From Sphaerolaimus hirsutus (lineage: Eukaryota > Nematoda > Chromadorea > Monhysterida > Sphaerolaimidae): a stretch of DNA of 64,000 nucleotides. A program made the position numbers and the translations under genes. The stretch covers positions 3,921,469-3,985,468 of the forward strand of contig OZ038453.1 of NCBI GenBank assembly GCA_964036195.1, read 5' to 3'. The notes under the pieces are model-generated. The model made no database searches, was not told the origin of the DNA, and saw only the letters and a list, made by a program, of their open reading frames with translations. The number at the start of each line of letters is the position of its first letter. The stretch's first letter is position 1. Shown here piece after piece: positions 9,839-19,011 of this stretch.

Positions 9839-12800
9839 CTACAATGGCCGTGCAATTTGGTAGGGGGGGGGGTACGTGTATAAATCGTAGTGATCCGTCA
9901 GATCACTGCATAGCAATGGAAACGAGGGCATGGTAGTCGCGCCCGCGCCCGGTAATAAAGCTAATCCCATTATAATTAACCCAACTGCCAATACAAAAAA
10001 CAGTGACTGTGCGACCTGGGGCATGTAGGGGGGTTCTGAGTACGCGCGCGGCGTGGGGCGCACCCCTTCCTCAGTAGACAAGAAGCCCATATACCTGTCT
10101 ATTTGGTTGCTGGATCCAGTACGCGGCGGCAGAGCGGCCGGCGTGGCGTACAAAAACGGGTCCAGACTGATGTTCATGAGCACGTCCAAGGGCACCTCAG
10201 TCAGCGTGTCCGAGTGGTCGTCTGCAGGGCAATTAGGCCACAGCGTACAGTCCGTGTCTCTCAAGTCATGCATTCCGATCCTGCGTAAAAAGGCCACATG
10301 CATTCCCGTAGTGCGCTGCGGCTCTTCGGGTGACTCTGAAACCAGTTCGTCGGGTTCCTCTGCTTCTAATTCCAAACCTTGCATCACAGGGATTAATTTA
10401 TTAACGGGACGTATCATCATGCAGCGGTCATCTTCGCGCACCCGCATGGTCATTCCAGTCGTACTGGTCACTCGAGTGGGGTTCAGCGACTCTACGTGGG
10501 GGTTACTTACCTGTACTGGTTGCATGCGCCCATCCGGTCCCATAGCCATCCAGTTGGCTGGCGGCGTTTGATATGCCATCATCTGCGGTTGCATGTTCAT
10601 ATCACCAGCCCTCTGTACCGTCTGCGCTGGCTGCACAGGCATCAACTGAGCTGGTTGCCACTGTGGATATGCATATTGCATAGGCACCATACCTGGCTGC
10701 ATCGCTTGGGCTTGGTCATTTCTCTGATAGCCACCACGTTGTCCTCCACCGCGCCCGCGTCCATTTCCTCTGGATGCTCCGCCGCCGCGGCTCCTTTTGA
10801 AGTATTGTTCCCTTTGTTCTGGGGTGAGTTTGGGACACTCATATCTGATGTGCTCTTCAGAGCCACATTCCCAACATCCTTTGTCAAATTTGCGTGGGGG
10901 CAATTTAGGGGGGTCCCTATTCAATCCCAAAAGTTTACCTTCCAACGCGCCCAGTTGCGCTAATTTCTTCGCTATCTCTTGGTGCACCGAGTCAAATTTA
11001 GCAACACTCTCAGTCATTTTCTGTTCCATTGTCTCTAACGTCTTGTCGGCCTGGGACGGCAGTCCAGCCATGGCGGGCATGTTTAGAGCCATCAACCTGT
11101 CCATTACCTTGTCGGTCGCGCTGGCAACCACATCCTGTTTGGATTTTTCTCCCTTATTCTGGCTCTGTTCTGCTTCCAAAAAACTCTCCTGCGCACGCGC
11201 GTTGTCAACCATTTCTTTCCATGTGATAGAAGCCGTGACGGGTACATTGCGCCGAATTTCATTCCTCAGTCCTCCATGGAATTTTATCATGCATGTGTCA
11301 CCTCGTTTTTCATGACCCATGCCTGGATAGGCGCATTTTATTAATTTTTCCAAACGTACCGCCCATTCCAGTACCGACTCATCTGCGCCCTGTCGCGTCT
11401 CAAAAATCTCCCTCTGCGCATGGTGCTTATCATTTGGATTTTCATAGAACTTCTCCAGTGCTTGCATCATGTCCTTGTAGTTCAGGTCGCGCAATTCTCT
11501 GTATCGAGTGTTGAAAATGGCTCTGGCACTGCCTTTCAAAAACAATTTTACCAGCGGCTTCCGCTCCTGTAATTTTATGCGCAGCGTGTCACATACCGTG
11601 TCCCAGCTCCTTCTCCACTCCCTGAAACCCTCATTTGGTTTGCCGCGAAAATATCCACATTGTTGTGCTAGGGCTGTAATGACTGCCACATTGCTTTGTT
11701 CCAATTGCCAGTTTTGTCCCGGATCCGTGGGCCTTGCCACTTCAGATGCAGCTGACGAGCTTCTTGAGGACGCCGGCGAGCGTGATTGAGCGCGCCGCTG
11801 CGTAACAGTTCTCACCTGATTTGTTCCAGCTGCCGACAGGGGCGCCGCTGGTGCCGTCGATGATTGCAAGGGCGCTGCTTGACCATTGGTCAGCACTATT
11901 GGCTGCTGACCACTGGCCGGCGAATTTCCTCCCAGCGTTGCATTCTGATTTTGTAGGGCTTGATTATACTGCTGGTACGCAGTCGCCAGATCAGCTACAT
12001 CGTCGCTATGTAAACTATGGTGCGCTTCAAATTCCCTCAAATAGTGTTCCACTCTAGGTACTTCGGCCACTGGGTCACTTCCCCATAAATTCATAGCGGT
12101 TTTAATCAGTGCCACCATGCGCAAGTCCCCCGCTTCACCATTCTGTGAAAATGCACCAACCGGTCTCGCCTGACTCATCATGTTTGCCCATTTCTTTGCA
12201 GCTTCACATGCCTTTTTAGGTGTCCATTGCGCACAGGACGGCGTTACTTGCACCGGGTCCAGGTCTATTATGGTAGCTTGGTAAATTAAGTCTGCATTAG
12301 TGACATTTGCGTATCTATCTTCCAACGCCGGGGCCGCCGTCTGGTTCGTTCCATTGTTTGTCATTCTGCTTGTGGGGCTGCTAATAATTATCACGGGGGG
12401 ATTACTTGAGGTTTTGGTCTTAATTAACTGGCGTCTAGCCTTTGCAGTTGCGCTCTGCGATCTTGACTGGTCACTCGATAAGTTCCGACTGCTGTTGCCT
12501 GACACGTCTCTCGGCGTCGAAGTGCTCTTCGGTGGGCTTAACTGCAGCGCCGGGGAAGTGTCTCCACTCTGCGCCGCTGTCTCCAATAGTTCCGCTACGG
12601 TATTTTCAATCACGGGAAATTGATCTGCAGTAGCTCCAAGCTCAGCTGCAATCAATGGATAATCACGTTGGATCGACGGCTGCCCTAGAGGCTCGCTGTC
12701 ACCAACGTATCCGTCTGAACCAACTTCAGAACCTGATCGCACTCCAGGCGATATGGATGAGCTGCCCGTGCTCCAACCCAAAGTCCTTCGAAGCTTAGAC

Positions 12801-13240
12801 CACTTACCTGTCTTTCCTGCTTCCTTTTCTGCAGCTTGTCTACTTGTCCCAGGCGCTTCTTCAGCTTCTGCGCTGGACGTTAGCTGCCGTGCCGCTGCCG
12901 GTTCAGCTGGCGTTTTCCACTGACTAAAACTGTCTGGCGCGGGCCCTGCGCCTTCAACCGTTGATAATCTGATTACCGGTGTATCCTCAGCTGTCTGTCC
13001 AGACCAGCATTGACTTTCACTCTCCTCTAGCGCTTCCGGCGCGTCTGTTTCAGGGTTAACCGAATCGTTCGACTCACTGTCTTCTGCTTGACTCTCAGCT
13101 GCAGCAAGTTGTGCGTCCACTTCTTGCCCAGCCTTTTGTTGTCGCGCGCGCCTTTGTGCTTGTTTTTGCTTCTCCAACGCAGCGTGCCAAACTTGTTCTA
13201 TGGTGTCCCCTTGTAAGCTTGCTGGCCCCCTCGATCTCAA
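9839..13240 (-). CDS. Gag-like polyprotein with CCHC zinc knuckle and C-terminal hydrophobic segment
   Basis: About 1133 codons. The N-terminal ~300 residues are acidic and Ser/Ala/Pro-rich. A retrotransposon gag/capsid-like region lies around residues 530-690. One CX2CX4HX4C knuckle (CWECGSEEHIRYEC) sits near residues 789-802, followed by an RGG-rich stretch and a Gln/Met/Pro-rich stretch. A strong hydrophobic segment (about 1076-1095) ends in a small-residue stretch that could act as an internal signal peptide for the glycoprotein-like part that follows. The frame stops just after a run of ten C on the sense strand (9863-9872); the downstream frame is open across this run, so gag and glycoprotein appear to be separated by a length change in the run. 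The first residue given is a TTG codon. No in-frame ATG occurs upstream after the PBS-proximal stop, and the first internal Met is near residue 297. Confidence 0.85.
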   Translation of the reverse strand: MRSRGPASLQGDTIEQVWHAALEKQKQAQRRARQQKAGQEVDAQLAAAESQAEDSESNDSVNPETDAPEALEESESQCWSGQTAEDTPVIRLSTVEGAGPAPDSFSQWKTPAEPAAARQLTSSAEAEEAPGTSRQAAEKEAGKTGKWSKLRRTLGWSTGSSSISPGVRSGSEVGSDGYVGDSEPLGQPSIQRDYPLIAAELGATADQFPVIENTVAELLETAAQSGDTSPALQLSPPKSTSTPRDVSGNSSRNLSSDQSRSQSATAKARRQLIKTKTSSNPPVIIISSPTSRMTNNGTNQTAAPALEDRYANVTNADLIYQATIIDLDPVQVTPSCAQWTPKKACEAAKKWANMMSQARPVGAFSQNGEAGDLRMVALIKTAMNLWGSDPVAEVPRVEHYLREFEAHHSLHSDDVADLATAYQQYNQALQNQNATLGGNSPASGQQPIVLTNGQAAPLQSSTAPAAPLSAAGTNQVRTVTQRRAQSRSPASSRSSSAASEVARPTDPGQNWQLEQSNVAVITALAQQCGYFRGKPNEGFREWRRSWDTVCDTLRIKLQERKPLVKLFLKGSARAIFNTRYRELRDLNYKDMMQALEKFYENPNDKHHAQREIFETRQGADESVLEWAVRLEKLIKCAYPGMGHEKRGDTCMIKFHGGLRNEIRRNVPVTASITWKEMVDNARAQESFLEAEQSQNKGEKSKQDVVASATDKVMDRLMALNMPAMAGLPSQADKTLETMEQKMTESVAKFDSVHQEIAKKLAQLGALEGKLLGLNRDPPKLPPRKFDKGCWECGSEEHIRYECPKLTPEQREQYFKRSRGGGASRGNGRGRGGGQRGGYQRNDQAQAMQPGMVPMQYAYPQWQPAQLMPVQPAQTVQRAGDMNMQPQMMAYQTPPANWMAMGPDGRMQPVQVSNPHVESLNPTRVTSTTGMTMRVREDDRCMMIRPVNKLIPVMQGLELEAEEPDELVSESPEEPQRTTGMHVAFLRRIGMHDLRDTDCTLWPNCPADDHSDTLTEVPLDVLMNISLDPFLYATPAALPPRTGSSNQIDRYMGFLSTEEGVRPTPRAYSEPPYMPQVAQSLFFVLAVGLIIMGLALLPGAGATTMPSFPLLCSDLTDHYDLYTYPPPYQIARPL

Positions 13241-13302
13241 TTCCCTTTGGGGTGATTCGTTATCCGTGAAGCCGTTTTTTGTAGAGGCGTTGATCAGATC
13301 GT

Positions 13303-13320
13303 TGACTCGCTACACATCCA
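13303..13320 (-). promoter_or_regulatory. Candidate primer binding site
   Basis: Two bases after the LTR end the sense strand reads TGGATGTGTAGCGAGTCA. The leading TGG fits pairing with a tRNA 3' CCA end. I could not match the rest to a specific tRNA from memory, so tRNA identity is open. Confidence 0.45.
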
Positions 13321-13710
13321 GTTGTCAGATATTTTACGTTTTTACTAATTTTACTAGTTTCCATTTTTACCACAAAAATACGCCACTCGTCGAATTTGCA
13401 GCGGCGGAGAATTGTAAATTCCGGTCCCTTTGCGCTTTTAATTGCGTGCGTAATTAAATAAATGTTTGTTTTTATGGTACGGGGATTTTACACGCAAATC
13501 AGGAACGGCGCCAGTACCCCTTGGGGTCCTGACAGTTCCTGAGGACGGACACAGCAACTTACCAATCCCTTTCGTAACTGCAGCCGGCGGTTTACTTCGA
13601 TTACTTGTTAATAAGCCGTGGATAAAAAAAAAGCTGTAATTAATAAAATTCAAATTAAAATTCAAGCAGTTAGTATTGCTTCAGGGGGACCAAGTTGGAT
13701 TCACGGGAAC

Positions 13711-13716
13711 TTTATT
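13711..13716 (-). promoter_or_regulatory. LTR polyadenylation signal
   Basis: AATAAA on the sense strand about 440 bases after the TATA box, conserved in the copy 2 LTR at 27901-27906. The spacing would give a long R region. Confidence 0.6.
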
Positions 13717-14156
13717 TAGCAATATAATCAGAGTCAATTTCACAATAGCTCAAGTGAGTCGTATAGCCTCTAGTGGGTGAAAAAATGTAAAATCAGCGCG
13801 TTTTATAATCACCAAAAATCTACCATAATAGAAATGAATACCAAATCTGAGACACAACAATTAACCGTAATGAGCGAATTATAAGGCGAATTCAATGATC
13901 ACTGGAAAACTGTTAACGTAGCGTACAAGGCACACGTAATTTAATTAAATGCGGGAAAATAACTAATTAAAGAAAAGGGTGCAAACGTAAATTAAACCAA
14001 ACGTGAAGTAATTGTAATTAACAATGACATAATTAAAATACAAATTATTTCATAGGTGAGTGTCATAAACTGGGTTTCTATTCAGAGGTTACGGTACATT
14101 CTAGAGCAGGTGGTGTGACACGTGTTATCAACCTGCGCCCCTTTTGGTGAAAAATA

Positions 14157-14163
14157 TTTTATA
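14157..14163 (-). promoter_or_regulatory. TATA box in 5' LTR
   Basis: Sense-strand TATAAAA preceded by a GC-rich CGCGC stretch, conserved at the equivalent place in the other LTR (27456-27462). It is the likely core promoter for the genomic transcript; the start site itself is not determined. Confidence 0.65.
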
Positions 14164-14999
14164 GCGCGCCCGACCAAGGCCACAGAAAGAACGCTCAGTT
14201 GTGGGGGTTGTTCAAGGTTATTGCATTGCCGGGTAAGGTTTGGAACTTTGGGCCTGAACACACGCTGCAAAGACACTAGCACTTATGAGTTCACCAATCA
14301 CGCTGGGTGATGGGAATAATTAATTGGCACCGCTGTGCTCTTCACTGTAAACTGTGCTCTGCATGTGTCTTGCAGTCGCATGTCGACAATAATTGCCGTT
14401 TGCCACTTTTCCACCCATTACCTAGTCCTAAATAAAAATGCACTTGGTCGGGGAAATTTCTGAATGTTATCTATCGGGGTGTCTAGGCGTTTAACAGAGT
14501 CAACACCTTTTAGCTTAACAAGAAACTTTAAAGCTTTTCTAACCCATTCCCAGACACTGCACCCTTTTGACCAAATATGTAAACTTGATAAAAACCTAAA
14601 AATTATAGCATTCGAAAGTACATATCGGAAAATGCATTTTTTTAAAAACGAAAGTAATCATTTAATTAACTTAAAAATGCGGGTAACCTAATTAGCTTAA
14701 TTAATAAAACATGAAATGAAAAATTAACATCACACAAGAAATAATTACGTAATTAACGGAAAAGAAAAATATTTAATAAAATCATGGCCGCAGTAATGTC
14801 CATTCGGGCGTACCGTCCTGGGGCTGCGGCTTCGTTGGCGGATTTGCAGTGCACAGCGAACCGCACGTTCACTGTGACTTCCCTGTGCACCGCGGGCCGT
14901 CATTCGGTCACGCATGGTCGTCCTCGAGTTGTCGGAGTGTCTGCACAAAATTGTCGTTACGTTTGTACGCATGATTGGCTAGCCATATTTCCACCTACA

Positions 15000-15385
15000 A
15001 AAACACTTACTGTGTTACGTTAGAACATCGTTTATACCATCCACATCCATATATAAGGCTGTAAAAACTTATAAATGGTGGTTATTGTTGCATTTTTCAC
15101 GTTTTTCTATCAAAATTTTCACTCTGAAAAAAACCCGGGGGGTAATTCGAGGAAATACGGTAATTATTTTAGCATAGGCACTGCTTCGATGTGAGTTGCA
15201 TACTGTAGCTTCAACGTCAAAGTATTGTACATATCTGATTGGATAAAATGAATTTGAAATTCAAATTAAGACAACAACACCTAAAGTCAACTATTCATAT
15301 ATTTAAAACCATTAATTTAACCATTTAACCTATATATATATTTTAACCATTAATATATTTACCTAACTGTTAATATATTCAACTA
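15000..15385. other. AT-rich intergenic sequence with half of a TA-type MITE
   Basis: No gene. 15050-15171 ends in GAGGAAATACGG followed by TA, the right terminus of the TA-flanked MITE family; its left half is missing at the copy 1 LTR boundary. This suggests that copy 1 inserted into, or removed, part of such a MITE. Confidence 0.55.
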
Positions 15386-15833
15386 CCGAATTACCTCGAA
15401 ATACCTCCATGGGGGCTTATTATTTCGCCAGCAAAATTTGACATTTCTGTCATTTCTAACATACTTACAGGGTTAATTAGAGGGGGGGCTTTTTTGAGGG
15501 GGGGTTTATTATTTCGTCAGAAATTTTTGTGAAATTCATAGTAAAGAATACGCTTTTTCATACACAAAAACGGTAATAAACATGAGAAAATCGGTCAGGT
15601 ATATTGAGCTATAGATGTACATCTGTACACAAATGAGCGTATAAGTGTAGCTGCAATGCAAATTAGTAATCTAGTAATAAATACATCATGTACATTGCAT
15701 ACATGATGTACATCATTCCGGAGGGGGTATTTCGAGGGGGGGTTTATCATTTCCCGAGCCCATTTTGAGGGGGGGGGGTTAATTCGAAACAGGGGGTTAA
15801 TTTAACAGGGGGGCATGATTCGAGGAAATACGG
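15386..15833. mobile_element. TA-flanked palindromic MITE (Tc1/mariner-like)
   Basis: Starts CCGAATTACCTCGAAATAC and ends in the reverse-complementary GAGGAAATACGG, flanked by TA on both sides. The interior has G-rich runs, a GTACATCATG-type palindrome and no ORF. The same family occurs at 34318, 44315, 46214, 50510 and 55465. Confidence 0.75.
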
Positions 15834-16539
15834 TATTCATATATTTAACCGTTCACGCGATCTCATTGTAAACTAGGTATGTTTCAACTTTCAAGTTGAT
15901 ATAAAAAATCTCCCGACAACACGACAGCATGGGTATATATTGTTACAGGTCCTGAAATTGACAAAAAGAAAATGTATGGAAACAGTTCAATTGAGGTAGA
16001 AAATTTTTGTGGGTTAGCCAGGCAGTTCAGCGAGAACACTTTGACATGGATTTTAGCATGCACATTGATGATTTTTTCCATTTCAGGTAATTTCAATTTA
16101 GAAGAAAACCGTATTCAATTTTGACAAAATGGTGCTGTGTATTGAAATTGATGAAACACGAGATGCACATTGTAACAACAATCAATTTTCACATGACTTG
16201 AAAACTTTTGTTCAAGTTCAAATGAATACACGGTGTTTGTTTAAAATTACACGGAAATAGAGTAGTTGAATGTTCAGCAAATTGAAAACGTAAAATACTT
16301 ACGCATTGAAAAAACCCCTCACTCTCAAGGTGGCGCCCTAAACACCCTTTTGCTGTGCGCCATGGCAGCCACAAAAGTGCTGTGTTCAGGTGTCAGTCCA
16401 AAACCGTGTAAAATACCCTGTGAAGTACAAAATACCCTGGAAAATTTCATGTATCATGTAAAGACCTTATAAATTATCAGATCTTATGTAAAAAGCAACG
16501 TAAAATGTCATGTGTCATGTAAAAGGCTTTCTTAAGTGT
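15834..16539. other. Intergenic sequence ending in a foldback arm
   Basis: No supported gene. From about 16385 the sequence is the left arm of the foldback family (CCTGTGAAGTACAAAATACC-like), whose right arm resumes after the LTR element at about 18565. Confidence 0.5.
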
Positions 16540-16967
16540 TGTTGTAGTTGGAGTCCACTACAGTCTATACACTTGCATTTCCACAGTTGTATAGGGTTTT
16601 GGGTGTTTGGTCTGAACCGGTAACTTTCATGTTTCAACCAATCTTGAGTAGTGACTACTTGGGTGTTCAGGTCAGTTGATGTCATTGACTCATTTCCCTC
16701 ATTATTCATGTCCCCTTTGGGGGGTGACCATCTATGAATATGAGATGCCAAGACTTTGAGACCCGTGTCGCCGAGCGACGTTCCACCCAAAACGCAACGA
16801 CACCACATCTCAAACGCAATGTCTCCATCCTTGGTTGTTGGCGCTGTGGACTTGGCTTTGCCTATTGTTCAAGGTCCACTTGCCAATCCATCATAAACTC
16901 AACTGAATCCCTGCCTGTGTGCCACGGACTCAGCACGCTGTGAGCTCTGTTTCCCGTGCACACAACA
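16540..16967 (+). repeat. Left LTR of the TRIM-like element
   Basis: 428 bp starting TGTTGTAGTTGG and ending CACACAACA; highly similar to 18130-18559, with a handful of substitutions and short indels. Old enough to have diverged, young enough to retain the target duplication. Confidence 0.9.
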
Positions 16968-16983
16968 TGGTGACCACACTGGC
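16968..16983 (+). promoter_or_regulatory. Primer binding site of the TRIM-like element
   Basis: TGGTGACCACACTGGC directly abuts the LTR end. The first eight bases would pair with a tRNA ending GGTCACCA, which is compatible with tRNA-Trp, but the following bases diverge from what I recall, so the tRNA is tentative. Confidence 0.55.
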
Positions 16984-17049
16984 TTGAAACATCTCAAGCC
17001 ATATGAACCCGCCACCGATCGTCCCCCGGTGATATCGGCAGCACCCTCC

Positions 17050-17330
17050 CGGCCTTCCGGCCCCGTGGTAGCGCCACTAGAAACAGCGGTCCCCACACCT
17101 TCCAGCCCGTGGTAGCGCCGCTTGCAACAGCGGTCCCCACGCCTTCCGGCCCGTGGTAGCGCCGCTAGCAGCAGCGGTCCCCACGCCTTCCGGGCCTGTG
17201 GTAGCGCCACCAGCAACAGCAGTCCCCACACCTTCCGGCCCGTGGTAGCGCCGCCAGCAACAGCGGTCCCCACACCTTCCGGCCCGTGGTAGCGCCGCTA
17301 GCAACAGCGGTCCCCACACCTTCTGCCGTC
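17050..17330 (+). repeat. 44-bp GC-rich tandem repeat, about six units
   Basis: Units of about 44 bp built on TTCCGGCCCGTGGTAGCGCC followed by a GCTAGCAACAGCGGT-type half and CCCCACACC. As 44 is not a multiple of three, the antisense open frames crossing it rotate frame each unit and give quasi-repeated peptides; I do not treat them as genes. Confidence 0.85.
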
Positions 17331-18113
17331 CAGAGCAAGCGACGAGCATATGACACCAATTGAGCATAAGCAGGGACACAATGATGTCCAACACTGCAAA
17401 CAGCAACCCAGCAGCGGTTGAAACCGCCGACAGCCCAAAAACCATGGTCAGCAAGCAGCGACACCGGCAACAGAGGCAAACAGGTCGGCGGCTGTCCAGC
17501 AGAGACACCGACAGCCTAAAACCCCCAGTTGTCAAACACCAGGAACTGAGGCACACAGGTCGGATGTCAAGCAGTGACACCGACAGCCTAACCATCCTAG
17601 TTGTCAAGCAGTGACACTGGAAACCCAAACCACCATGCCAGTTGTCAATCAGTGACATGGTAAATAAAAACACCACTATGGCCATCAATCAGCAATGCCG
17701 GGCACCCAAATATACCCTGGCTGACAATCTGCGACACCAGAAGAACCCACACACTCAACCATCAGACGACTCACCAACCAGTTCTGTCAATGCAAAGTGA
17801 TTCAATACACACCTCCGGAACAGTGAACACACATGTCCACAAGAAGGCAGCAGACACAGTTTTTATGCACAAGACACCACTATCCAGCCTGCCACTCCAA
17901 CCAAGCAGCAAACAACCAGTGCCCCAGATATGACAATCAATGGACAAGGGAACCACAAGATGAAATCCAAGAAACACTCCAAGGCTTGTGACAGTTATGT
18001 CATATGGGTAATATTTGGCAAAAAATTGTTTTTATAATTGGCATTGTTTGTTGTGATATTGGTATGACTTTGATCATTGTGTTTTCTGTCAGTTCCCCCT
18101 GTAGGGTGAACTT

Positions 18114-18129
18114 GGGGGGGGGGGGGGAC
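18114..18129 (+). promoter_or_regulatory. Polypurine tract of the TRIM-like element
   Basis: Fourteen consecutive G followed by AC immediately before the right LTR, the expected position and composition for plus-strand priming. Confidence 0.8.
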
Positions 18130-18559
18130 TGTTGTAGTTGGAGTCCACTACAGTCTATACACTTGCATTTCCACAGTTGTATAATGTTTTGGGTGTTTGG
18201 TCTGAACCGGTAACTTTCATGTTTCAACCAATCTTGAGTAGTGACTACTTGGGTGTTCAGGTCAGTTGATGTTCATTGACTCATTTCCCTCATTATTCAT
18301 GTCCCCTCCAGGGGGGTGACCATCTATGAATATGAGATGCCAAGACTTTGAGACCCTTTTCGCCAAGCAACGTTCCACCCAAAACGCAACGACACCACAT
18401 CTCAAACACAATGTCTCCATCCTTGGTTGTTGGCACTGTGGACTTGGCTTCGCCTATTGTTCAAGGTCCACTTGCCAATCCATCATAAACTCAACTGAAT
18501 CACTGCCTGTGTGCCACAGACTCAGCACGCTGTGAGCCCTGTTTCCCGCGCACACAACA
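18130..18559 (+). repeat. Right LTR of the TRIM-like element
   Basis: 430 bp, TG...CA, followed by the target duplication AGTGT. Confidence 0.9.
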
Positions 18560-18564
18560 AGTGT

Positions 18565-18926
18565 CATATGTATTCAAAGCATATTGTATCGTATCCAAGT
18601 CTAATGTTTTTGTATCCAATTCATATGTCCAAAACACTTGAATTTGAACATTTGAATACACATTAAACTTTTCAGGGCCTTATACACCATACAGGGTCTT
18701 TTACATGGTCTGGGAATGCCCCCATGTGTTAGACAATTATTGGTAAACATTTCACTCGTGGCAATCTTGGCCTCTGTTGCATGTGTAATCAAAGCTATGC
18801 TGGTTTTATTGCCAGCTCTGGGCATTTTGGATGGATGCCAAGTGACTGTTGGTTTGAAGTTCCAAGTTGAAACAAACAATTCCTCACAATAATTCCTCAC
18901 TGATGCCAATGAATATGTACTTTAGG
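18565..18926. other. Intergenic sequence with right arm of the split foldback element
   Basis: 18660-18720 carries the foldback right terminus (ACAGGGTCTTTTACATGGTC, then GGGAATGCCCCC). No gene is supported up to the abrupt start of retroelement copy 2. Confidence 0.5.
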
Positions 18927-19011
18927 GGAAAGATTAATTAGAAATAATTTCAAAATTAGTCCGAAAAAGTGTTTTTTCGCACGCGTCACAGCCGTACATT
19001 TTCTGGGATTT

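Larger units (their letters stand above)
1..14999 (-). mobile_element. Large LTR retroelement, copy 1 (3' end outside window)
   Basis: Minus-strand element starting with a TG...CA LTR at 14999 and leaving the window at base 1 inside its helicase frame. The order is LTR, gag, glycoprotein-like segment, protease, RT, RNase H, integrase, helicase frame. RNase H, integrase with a GPY/F-like C-terminus and CCHC gag place the pol in the Ty3/gypsy (Metaviridae) range. Near-identical sequence in opposite orientation at 18927-28294 confirms the boundaries. The copy is defective: frameshifts near 9863-9872, 9036-9080, 6744-6748 and about 3757, and an altered RT active site. Bases just outside the LTR begin AAAACAC; the other flank is not in the window, so no target duplication can be checked. 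Confidence 0.93.
13323..14999 (-). repeat. 5' LTR of copy 1 (1677 bp)
   Basis: Defined by comparison with the end of copy 2: similarity begins at TGTAGGTGG (14999 downward) and ends at ...TCTGACA (13323), giving canonical TG...CA termini. It carries a sense TATAAAA and a downstream AATAAA, so U3, R and U5 can be roughly assigned. It lacks the 459-bp insertion present in the copy 2 LTR, which makes it the empty site for that insertion. Confidence 0.9.
16540..18559 (+). mobile_element. Non-autonomous small LTR retrotransposon (TRIM-like), complete
   Basis: 2020 bp bounded by two ~430-bp direct repeats with TG...CA ends and a perfect 5-bp target duplication AGTGT (16535-16539 and 18560-18564). 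PBS-like TGG directly follows the left LTR and a G14 polypurine tract directly precedes the right LTR, so the sense strand is plus. The 1.16-kb interior has no gag or pol motif, so it would need proteins in trans. It interrupts a foldback element. Confidence 0.93.

Noticed and set aside
17077..17688. 203-codon minus-strand frame over the TRIM interior
   Set aside because: Crosses a 44-bp tandem array that rotates the reading frame; peptide repetition follows from the DNA repeat, and it runs antisense to the LTR element.
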